Source of the DNA: Gemmataceae bacterium
Lineage (GTDB): Bacteria > Planctomycetota > Planctomycetia > Gemmatales > Gemmataceae
Length of the DNA stretch: 5,143 nt
NCBI GenBank assembly: GCA_026418875.1
Contig: JAOAAM010000443.1
Location: 1 to 5,143, forward strand
Direction of reading: 5' to 3'
Under the pieces are notes generated by a model. It was not told the origin of the DNA and searched no databases. It saw only the letters and a list, made by a program, of their open reading frames with translations. Of the stretch, positions 1 to 5,143 are shown piece by piece (within the stretch, counting starts at the first letter, position 1; each line of letters starts with the position of its first letter). Made by a program: the position numbers and the translations under genes.

Positions 1-695
1 GTCACGAGGTACAGCAGCGAGACGATCGCCGCCGACCGACCGGCATAAAGCCAGCCCTCGACGACACCCCGCCAGGCCGATTCCCGCCGAGCGGCCACGA
101 CCGCGGGAGGCAGCCGCATCGCGGCCAGGGAGACGATCACGGCGAGGAAGCTGGCGGCATTTGTTAGGAAGCAAAACCCCTCCCCAAAATGAACAATCAT
201 CAACCCCGCCAGGGCTGGCCCGATCAGGCGGGTGGCGTTGAAAATCACCGAGTTCAACGCAATCGCATTGCCCAGGTCGCTCCGTCCTCCGACCATCTCT
301 TTCAGCAGCGCTTGCCGTGCGGGATAATCGAAACCGTTGACCAGGCTCAACCCAATGCTCAGGGCGACAATTTGCCACAGCTCGATCGTTCCGGTGAGGG
401 TGAGAACCGCGAGTAGGGCCGCTTGAACCATCGACAACGACTGCGTCACGAGCAGCAGATTTCGTTTGTTGGCCTGGTCGGCGACGACTCCGGCGAGCGG
501 CGTGGAGAAGACCGCGGGGAACTGGGCAGTGAATGCCACGATCCCGACCCAACGCGGCGAACCGGTCATCTGCAACACAAACCACGGCAAGGCGACGATC
601 TGGATTTGCGTGCCGATCAGGGACAGCGCCTGGCCCGAAAAAAACAAGCGAAAGTTCCGGTGCTCGAAACTGCGCAGGATCCAGCGCATCCTCAT
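1..695 (-). CDS. MFS transporter, EntS/MFS_3-like, C-terminus cut by window edge
   Basis: This is a polytopic inner-membrane protein of the major facilitator superfamily, probably an exporter driven by the proton gradient; the substrate cannot be told. Reading the reverse complement gives 231 residues without a stop, starting MRMRWILRSFEHRNFRLFFS, where a short basic N-terminus leads into the first membrane helix. The MFS loop 2-3 signature (G-x3-D-x4-R) is at residues 69-78 (GVVADQANKR). Residues 128-164, with NAIALNSVIFNATRLIGPAL inside, resemble the EntS/MFS_3 branch. Hydrophobic segments lie near residues 20-42, 50-72, 82-101, 106-121, 158-170 and 176-193. Family members are usually about 400-430 residues, so roughly the last 45% is missing. 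I chose the ATG at 695 because a purine-rich GGAAGAGG (703-710) sits 7 bases upstream; the in-frame ATG at 689 is an alternative. The gene is divergent from the DUF1080 gene. Family call is confident, substrate unknown. Confidence 0.9.
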   Translation of the reverse strand, partial: MRMRWILRSFEHRNFRLFFSGQALSLIGTQIQIVALPWFVLQMTGSPRWVGIVAFTAQFPAVFSTPLAGVVADQANKRNLLLVTQSLSMVQAALLAVLTLTGTIELWQIVALSIGLSLVNGFDYPARQALLKEMVGGRSDLGNAIALNSVIFNATRLIGPALAGLMIVHFGEGFCFLTNAASFLAVIVSLAAMRLPPAVVAARRESAWRGVVEGWLYAGRSAAIVSLLYLV

Positions 696-702
696 GGGGT
701 CG

Positions 703-710
703 CCTCTTCC
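703..710 (-). promoter_or_regulatory. Shine-Dalgarno site of the MFS gene
   Basis: On the minus strand the sequence GGAAGAGG lies 7 bases before the ATG at 695. It supports that start over the ATG two codons further in. Confidence 0.55.
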
Positions 711-740
711 TTCAGGGCCGCTCCTCCCGCTCGGCTCTCC

Positions 741-752
741 CGATTATAATCG
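741..752. promoter_or_regulatory. Palindromic -10 element (CGATTATAATCG), possible bidirectional promoter
   Basis: The 12-base sequence is its own reverse complement. It contains a perfect TATAAT on the plus strand (745-750) and another on the minus strand (743-748). It is the only AT-rich stretch in an otherwise GC-rich gap between two divergent starts (695 and 786). Transcription would start near 757 rightward and near 736 leftward, giving leaders of about 30 and 40 bases. No good TTGACA-like -35 is visible at the proper spacing on either side, so activator dependence or a weak promoter is possible. Symmetric -10 elements are a known cause of divergent transcription in bacteria. Its use here is inference. 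Confidence 0.5.
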
Positions 753-785
753 CCGACAGCCGCCGCCACACTGCGAGTGTCCGCA

Positions 786-1823
786 ATGGAACCTGCACCC
801 TGCACCCGAATGGTCTTGTTGGTCTTGGCTGGGCTGTGTCTCGGGGCTGTTCGGTCCGCCGCTGCCGATCGCCCCGACAGTTTGCCCCTCGAGGATGCTT
901 GCTCCGGTTGGCTGATGCTTCTTGAGGGTGAATCTCCGCTGTGCTGGGAGTTCGCGGGGCCTGTCGAAGTGCGAGACGACACCCTCATCGTCGGCGGGGA
1001 AAAACCTGCAAAAATGACCAGCAAGGTGCGCCTCGGCCCGGGTGAATTTCGCTGGTCCTATCGCTACGTCGGCCCCCCCGACCTCACCTTCGAACACGGC
1101 TCCCGACGCAGATTGACCCCGACCCAGCATCGGCTCATCGCGGAGACCGAGCGGCTCGAAAGCGCGGAACCCGTCGTCATCACCGTGCCCGCCGGCGGTC
1201 AATTGCGGATCCTTGATGCGTCATTTCGGCCTGACTACTCGATACCGCTCTTCGATGGCCGATCGCTGAAGGGCTGGAAACGGTTCAGCGGCGATCCGAA
1301 GCGGGAAAAATCGCAATTCTCCGTCACGCCGGAGGGTTGGTTGCACGTCTTAGGCGGCCCCGGCGACCTGCAATCGGAGAGGCAATTCGCCGACTTTTTT
1401 CTGCACGTCGAATGCCGCACCAACGGATCGGGGCTGAACAGCGGCATCTTCTTCCGCGCCCTGCCCGGGGAGTATCAACAAGGGTACGAGGCGCAGATCC
1501 ATCATGGATTTAACGGAGGGGATCGCGGCCGTCCCTCGGACTTTGGCACGGGAGGGATTTATCGGCGGAAGCCGGCTCGGCGGATCGTCGCCCAAGATCA
1601 CGAATGGTTCGTCCTCACCGTCGCCGCGGATGGCGAGCGAATCTTGACCTGGGTGAACGGCTACCCGGTGTGTGATTTCCGGGACGATCGGCCGGCGCAC
1701 CCCAACCCGCGCTCGGGACGAAAAACATCCGCGGGGGCCATCAGCATCCAAGGCCATGACCCAACCACGGACCTCCACTTCCGCAAAATCCAAGTCTGTC
1801 CGCTGCCCAGCAAACTGAAGTGA
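786..1823 (+). CDS. Secreted DUF1080 (3-keto-disaccharide hydrolase family) protein
   Basis: This is a predicted exported protein with a C-terminal DUF1080 domain, a concanavalin-like beta-sandwich fold; family members act on 3-keto-glycosides or are thought to bind or cut sugars. Counting from the ATG at 786 (345 residues), residues 1-27 form a signal peptide: one Arg, a hydrophobic core MVLLVLAGLCLGAV, then SAAA before DRP. Residues about 30-150 are a separate N-terminal region of unrecognised, beta-rich type. DUF1080 spans about 154-337. It opens with IPLFDGRSLKGWKRF, continues with GSGLNSGIFFRALPGEYQQG and the following YEAQIH, and has TGGIYRR further on. Near the end, AGAISIQGHDPTTDLHFRKI is the usual closing strand pattern. 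No Shine-Dalgarno is evident. A GTG at 777 or an ATG at 810 are other possible starts; I prefer 786 because it gives a charged signal-peptide n-region. The gene is convergent with the Gfo/Idh/MocA gene, 62 bases away. Confidence 0.9.
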   Translation: MEPAPCTRMVLLVLAGLCLGAVRSAAADRPDSLPLEDACSGWLMLLEGESPLCWEFAGPVEVRDDTLIVGGEKPAKMTSKVRLGPGEFRWSYRYVGPPDLTFEHGSRRRLTPTQHRLIAETERLESAEPVVITVPAGGQLRILDASFRPDYSIPLFDGRSLKGWKRFSGDPKREKSQFSVTPEGWLHVLGGPGDLQSERQFADFFLHVECRTNGSGLNSGIFFRALPGEYQQGYEAQIHHGFNGGDRGRPSDFGTGGIYRRKPARRIVAQDHEWFVLTVAADGERILTWVNGYPVCDFRDDRPAHPNPRSGRKTSAGAISIQGHDPTTDLHFRKIQVCPLPSKLK

Positions 1824-1885
1824 CAGGGCACCGAGGTATCTCGCTGCCGTCGTGCTCAGCTCCGAGGGGGCGTCTGGTCAAACCG

Positions 1886-3577
1886 TCAAGCCGATTCCGG
1901 GACCGCGGGGTTTTCCGAGTCGAACCACTCGGGCTTGAATTCGATGCGTTGTCGGCTCTTCATGGCCAGATTGGCGGTGAGGGCAATGATCGCGTCGGCC
2001 ATTGCCACCTTTCCGTGGCAACGAGGTAGGCGTTGTCGATACGTGCCGTCGGGGTTCGTGGCGTAACCCAGCTTCGGATCCCAAACGCGGACGCAGTAAG
2101 CGAAATCTTCCATTTCTTCGCGGTAACCACGGCTGACCTGGACGTTGCCGCCGCCGCCGACGGTCGTCGGTGCCGCCGCCGCGGATGCGGCCGGGCCGCC
2201 CCATGTGCTGCCCGAATCCAAGACGGGCTTGTCACCCGTGGTCGTCGTCACGGTGACCGCGGTTTCCCGCGTGGCCGGACCACGACGAGAGGGATCGCGC
2301 TCGGAGAAGAGCATCACCTTCTGCTCTCGTTCGACGATCATCGTGCCTCGCGAGCCCATCAGGCATTCGCCGTACTCCTCGAACGCATTCGTGCTGACGG
2401 AGGAGTAACTGACCACGACGACATCCTGGGCATTCTTGCCGCGGTTCGGCCCCAGAGGATGCTCCCGCCCGGGGAACTCGAACGTGACGTAGACGTGATC
2501 GTCGATCTCCCGGGGGTTCGGTCGGCCATCGTTGGCTCCGGCGACCCCGAAGAAGCTGTGCGTCCCCACGCCTTGGACAGACAGCGGGTGGACTTTCCCC
2601 AAGAAGATGCTGCACGCATCGAGTTGATGGCTGCCCAGCTCGGCCATGAGTCCGCCGCCCGTCCGCTCATAGGTTCGCCAGCGAACCAATTCGTAAATGT
2701 CCTTATAACCGTATTGCGTCACCTTGTCTTTCAACTCTTCGTAGTCGGCTTTGAGGATCGGCGGATACCAGCCGTCGCGGATTTGCGGTTCGGCATCGGG
2801 GATGTCGGCCACTTCGACGCCGGCTTCACGCTTGTACGGCCAGGTGAAGTTCCGATGCCACAATGCCCGGATGTGGTGGATTTCGCCGAGAACCCCGCTC
2901 TCGACCACGTCGTGGGCTTGAGCATAGAGCATGCTGTAGTGGCGTTGATGACCGATCGACAGGATGCTGCCGGTCTCTCGCGCGACGCGGATCATTTCTT
3001 TGCATTCGCGGATGGTCCGGGCCATCAGTTTTTCGCACAGCACGTGGATCGGCTTACCCCGCTGCTGACCGAACTTCATGCACTGAATCGCGATCGGGGC
3101 ATGCGTCACCAGCGGCGTGGCGATGACGACCGCTTCGATGTCCGGGCTTTCCGTGAGCATGCGCTCAATGTCGCGGTAAGGTTTGATGTCGTTGGCCCGG
3201 CTGCCGTACACCTTTTTGAAGCCTTTGCGGAGGGGGGTCTTGGGGTCGCCATCGAAGATGCGGCCGCCGCCTCGGCCGTCCGGCCCGATCGTCAAGTTGA
3301 ACGGTCGCAGATCGCAGACGGCGATGAACTCGAGGAACTCGGGGTTGTGTTCGCCCACCAGCACGCCGCCCTCGTCCCCCGCACCGATCAGGGCGGCCTT
3401 CACCGGGTTGCCGCTGAAGGCTTCATACCCGAAGTAAACCGCCGGTGACACAATCGCCGCCGAACCGGCCGCCACCGCGACGTTTTTCAAGAATTTCCGC
3501 CGGGTAATCCCCTCCGACACCCGCGCGAAGTTCTCCTCACCCAGACGGCGTTGTTCGGGGGTCAAGTCAATGGCCAT
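1886..3577 (-). CDS. Tat-exported Gfo/Idh/MocA family oxidoreductase
   Basis: This is an NAD(P)-dependent dehydrogenase of the glucose-fructose oxidoreductase / inositol dehydrogenase family, likely acting on a sugar or cyclitol outside the cytoplasm. The 563-residue protein has a twin-arginine signal (RRKFLK, residues 26-31) followed by a hydrophobic stretch (32-49). A Rossmann domain begins VKAALIGAGDEGG, with GxGxxG at 65-70 and CD at 88-89. CEKLMA (181-186) is the EKP-motif position with Lys183 as the expected catalytic/cofactor lysine. The C-terminal domain has GGGLMAELGSHQLD (307-320), with His317 and Asp320 as likely catalytic residues. Residues about 441-480 form a low-complexity Thr/Ala/Gly linker absent from typical members, which are about 350-450 residues long. 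No clear AxA cleavage site follows the signal, so it may stay membrane-anchored. The gene follows the DoxX gene by 52 bases. Substrate is unknown; family assignment is firm. Confidence 0.93.
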   Translation of the reverse strand: MAIDLTPEQRRLGEENFARVSEGITRRKFLKNVAVAAGSAAIVSPAVYFGYEAFSGNPVKAALIGAGDEGGVLVGEHNPEFLEFIAVCDLRPFNLTIGPDGRGGGRIFDGDPKTPLRKGFKKVYGSRANDIKPYRDIERMLTESPDIEAVVIATPLVTHAPIAIQCMKFGQQRGKPIHVLCEKLMARTIRECKEMIRVARETGSILSIGHQRHYSMLYAQAHDVVESGVLGEIHHIRALWHRNFTWPYKREAGVEVADIPDAEPQIRDGWYPPILKADYEELKDKVTQYGYKDIYELVRWRTYERTGGGLMAELGSHQLDACSIFLGKVHPLSVQGVGTHSFFGVAGANDGRPNPREIDDHVYVTFEFPGREHPLGPNRGKNAQDVVVVSYSSVSTNAFEEYGECLMGSRGTMIVEREQKVMLFSERDPSRRGPATRETAVTVTTTTGDKPVLDSGSTWGGPAASAAAAPTTVGGGGNVQVSRGYREEMEDFAYCVRVWDPKLGYATNPDGTYRQRLPRCHGKVAMADAIIALTANLAMKSRQRIEFKPEWFDSENPAVPESA

Positions 3578-3586
3578 GGCCGGCTT

Positions 3587-3591
3587 CTCCC
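3587..3591 (-). promoter_or_regulatory. Shine-Dalgarno site of the Gfo/Idh/MocA gene
   Basis: GGGAG on the minus strand lies 9 bases upstream of the ATG at 3577, inside the 52-base spacer after the DoxX stop. It supports that start and independent initiation in the operon. Confidence 0.5.
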
Positions 3592-3629
3592 ATCGGTCTC
3601 GCTATGGAATGGTCCTGATCGTCCTGTCT

Positions 3630-4709
3630 CTATTCTTGCTCGTCGTTTTGTCGGTTGCGTCGAAAGATCACGTCGATCAGCGCGTCCAAGCCGAACCACC
3701 GACCGCTCGGAATGCACGCCAGCATCAGCAAGGCGATCAACTCGATCACGTTCTTGCTGATGAAAAGACAGTTTCCCTCGCTGTTCGGCGGCACGGGATA
3801 CCACGGCAGGGACGGATAAGTCAGCACGGTGAGGATGAGGAAGACCGCGCCAGCGAAAGCTGCTGTTCGGCTGAAGAGTCCGAACATCAGACACACGCCA
3901 ATCACGAGCAAGCCCCAGCGCGTCGATTCATCCAGAAAGCGGATGAACCAATGCTTTGGCAGGGCCGGTAGTGGCCCCCTGGCCGCCAACTCCTCTTTGC
4001 TTAACAGCGACTCCTGCAAACGGCGTTTCATCCGTTCGGTCCGCTGATCGAGCAGACCCTGCAATTCCTGGCGCAAACTGACGACCTCAGCCCGCAACTG
4101 CGGCCGTCGGCTCTTCTCCACGTCTTTGCCCAGCGCGAAGTTGCGGTCGCCCAACGAGCGGTACTCGGCCAATTTTTCTCGATACTCTGCGACCCGTTCG
4201 GCGACCGAGAGGCGGACCTCGTAGCTGCCGTCCGGCAGGTATTTCCGCTTGAACACCGGAGCATCCCAATTTAACCATCGTCCGGCGAGGAACCAGCCGA
4301 TGGTGCCCGGCTTTTGCGTCAGCCAATCGACGAAATCGTCTTTCTCCCGGTCGAGCACGGCCTCGGCGCGGGAGCGGTCTACGCCGTAATGCTGGACGAA
4401 GCGGTCAAGGTAGTCGTTCCACTCACGTTCCAACCGGGCCGGCATGCGGTCGCGGGGGGGGCCAGCGGCCGATTCGCGCGGCGTCAAGCGTTCGATGAGT
4501 AACTCGTCGGTGTCGCCGATGATTGCCCGCACCCATTGAGCCATCGGGCCTGGCCCCTCGCGAAAATAGCCTTCGCTGGTCCACGGGCGGTTCGTCACGG
4601 TTTCGCCGATTTGAATGCTGCGATGCTTTTCCAGCGCTTCGAAGGTGAAGTGCCAGCCGATGGCCACTCGCAGGAGGATCAGGAAGGTTAAAGCGAGCCG
4701 TTCTCTCAT
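3630..4709 (-). CDS. DoxX-family membrane protein with large coiled-coil insertion
   Basis: This is an integral membrane protein of the DoxX family, a four-helix fold often tied to quinone- or thiol-linked redox work; the exact role here is unknown. Helix 1 is at residues about 5-23 (LALTFLILLRVAIGWHFTFE). Helices 2 and 3 are at about 264-300 and helix 4 at about 318-334. The end of the protein, ISKNVIELIALLMLACIPSG (317-336) followed by RWFGLDALI, is the characteristic DoxX ending. Between helices 1 and 2 lies an insertion of about 240 residues. Residues 168-240 of it are rich in Glu, Arg, Leu and Lys and look like a coiled coil. Basic residues at both termini (MRER at the start, RRNRQ at the end) suggest both ends are cytoplasmic, which puts the insertion outside the membrane. 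Ordinary DoxX proteins are about 130-180 residues. The ATG lies 9 bases after the ApbE stop with no strong ribosome site, so translational coupling is likely. Confidence 0.85.
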   Translation of the reverse strand: MRERLALTFLILLRVAIGWHFTFEALEKHRSIQIGETVTNRPWTSEGYFREGPGPMAQWVRAIIGDTDELLIERLTPRESAAGPPRDRMPARLEREWNDYLDRFVQHYGVDRSRAEAVLDREKDDFVDWLTQKPGTIGWFLAGRWLNWDAPVFKRKYLPDGSYEVRLSVAERVAEYREKLAEYRSLGDRNFALGKDVEKSRRPQLRAEVVSLRQELQGLLDQRTERMKRRLQESLLSKEELAARGPLPALPKHWFIRFLDESTRWGLLVIGVCLMFGLFSRTAAFAGAVFLILTVLTYPSLPWYPVPPNSEGNCLFISKNVIELIALLMLACIPSGRWFGLDALIDVIFRRNRQNDEQE

Positions 4710-4718
4710 GGCACTCGA

Positions 4719-5117
4719 TCAATCGCGAGGGACGATCCGCACGTCGGATTCGGTCAGGTTGAAGACCACGGGTCGATCGGATCCCTCGGGCAAGATGATA
4801 GCTCCAACTTCGGGGTGCAGGTCGCAATATCGCTGGGACTTTTCCACGCCCAAGACGTAAAAAGCCGTGGCCAGTGCATCGGCTTCGGCACCGGTGGGGG
4901 CGATCGCGGTGGCACTCGCCACACCGTCCGCGGGCCAACCGGTGCGAGGGTCGAGCAAGTGCCCGAGCTTTTTGCGATTGTACTCAAAGTATTGATAGGT
5001 GGCCGCTGAGGTCGCCAAGGCGCGATTTCGCAGTGATACCACGGCGATTCGGCGATCTGGCTCCCAAGGGTGGCGGATGCCCACGGGCCAACCCCTTGAC
5101 CCGGGCTGATGTCCCAT
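4719..5117 (-). CDS. apbE: FAD:protein FMN transferase (ApbE family), N-terminus missing
   Basis: ApbE enzymes transfer FMN from FAD onto Ser/Thr of extracytoplasmic redox proteins and need a divalent metal. Only about 132 C-terminal residues are present; full-length enzymes are about 300-350. Visible family motifs are GWPVGIRHP, ALATSAATYQYFEY, HLLDPRTGWPADGV and EADALATAFYVLG. The Asp and Thr of DALAT are the expected metal ligands. The usual GDYE-like segment after ATS reads AATYQYFEY. The ATG at 5117 is simply the first start codon inside the fragment and lies in mid-protein. The frame stays ApbE-like for a few more codons (VRA before MG) and then meets TAA at 5136-5138. That TAA is inside a sequence resembling the tagmentation adapter, so it is probably not a real stop. 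The gene is first in the visible operon, 9 bases ahead of the DoxX gene. No promoter is visible because the upstream region is absent. Confidence 0.85.
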   Translation of the reverse strand: MGHQPGSRGWPVGIRHPWEPDRRIAVVSLRNRALATSAATYQYFEYNRKKLGHLLDPRTGWPADGVASATAIAPTGAEADALATAFYVLGVEKSQRYCDLHPEVGAIILPEGSDRPVVFNLTESDVRIVPRD

Positions 5118-5128
5118 CGCCCGAACAC

Positions 5129-5143
5129 CTGGCTCTTATACAC
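5129..5143. other. Probable Tn5 mosaic-end adapter residue at contig end
   Basis: The final 15 bases, CTGGCTCTTATACAC, match the first 15 bases of the mosaic end CTGTCTCTTATACACATCT at 14 positions, and end exactly at the window edge. The natural Tn5 outside end (CTGACTCTTATACAC...) also matches at 14 of 15, differing at the same fourth base. The reading frame of ApbE is broken precisely here by a TAA. Library adapter left at a contig end is the simplest explanation. A genuine Tn5-type transposon end is the alternative. Confidence 0.7.

Noticed and set aside
423..925. Overlapping plus-strand open frames of 108-149 codons across the MFS gene start and intergenic region
   Set aside because: They lie opposite the clear MFS reading frame, and their translations are Arg/Pro/Ser-rich without domain features.
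1824..1885. Possible terminator between the convergent DUF1080 and Gfo/Idh/MocA genes
   Set aside because: Only a 4-base-pair stem (CGAG-GTAT-CTCG near 1832-1843) is visible, without a T-run on either strand. This is too weak to call a terminator.
2033..3448. A 471-codon open frame on the plus strand, antisense to the Gfo/Idh/MocA gene
   Set aside because: The translation has no recognisable domain and is rich in Arg, Asp, Ala and Val, as expected for the complement of a GC-biased gene. The opposite strand encodes an unmistakable oxidoreductase over the whole stretch.
4754..5143. A minus-strand frame of 129 codons starting at the right edge (MYKSQVF...)
   Set aside because: It overlaps ApbE in another frame, has no family motifs, and its first codons come from the adapter-like sequence.
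1..5143. CRISPR arrays, tRNA or rRNA genes, insertion sequences, toxin-antitoxin or defence genes
   Set aside because: None seen: no regularly spaced repeats, no terminal inverted repeats and no transposase or RNA-gene signatures. Almost all the sequence is covered by five protein genes.

Overview
This GC-rich fragment most likely comes from a planctomycete or a close relative. No marker gene is present, so that rests on gene style: a secreted DUF1080 (3-keto-disaccharide hydrolase family) protein, a Gfo/Idh/MocA oxidoreductase carrying a Tat signal and the variant motif EKL, and a DoxX-type membrane protein with a very large insertion. I recognise all three as typical of planctomycete genomes. 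The assignment is family recognition, not a database result.

Layout. Positions 1-695 (minus strand) hold the N-terminal two thirds or so of an MFS exporter that runs off the left edge. A short divergent intergenic region (696-785) contains a perfectly palindromic TATAAT box that could serve both directions. Positions 786-1823 (plus) encode a secreted DUF1080 protein. After a 62-base convergent gap, three genes read leftward on the minus strand as an apparent operon. In transcription order these are the C-terminal part of an ApbE-type FAD:protein FMN transferase (4719-5117), a DoxX-family membrane protein (3630-4709) and a Tat-exported Gfo/Idh/MocA oxidoreductase (1886-3577). The spacers between them are 9 and 52 bases. 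The last 15 bases match the Tn5 mosaic end used in tagmentation libraries at 14 positions, so the right edge is probably a contig end with adapter residue, and the true ApbE start is missing.

How the genes may work together (inference). ApbE enzymes act outside the cytoplasmic membrane. The DoxX protein is predicted to present a large extracytoplasmic coiled-coil domain. The Gfo/Idh/MocA enzyme carries a twin-arginine signal. The operon therefore looks like an extracytoplasmic redox module. The facing DUF1080 gene belongs to a family linked to cleavage of 3-keto-glycosides, which Gfo/Idh/MocA dehydrogenases can form by oxidising sugar C3. An extracytoplasmic 3-keto-glycoside pathway with a membrane-linked route for reoxidising the cofactor is a testable reading. 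No flavinylation target for ApbE is visible in the window. The MFS exporter has no evident link beyond the shared divergent promoter region.
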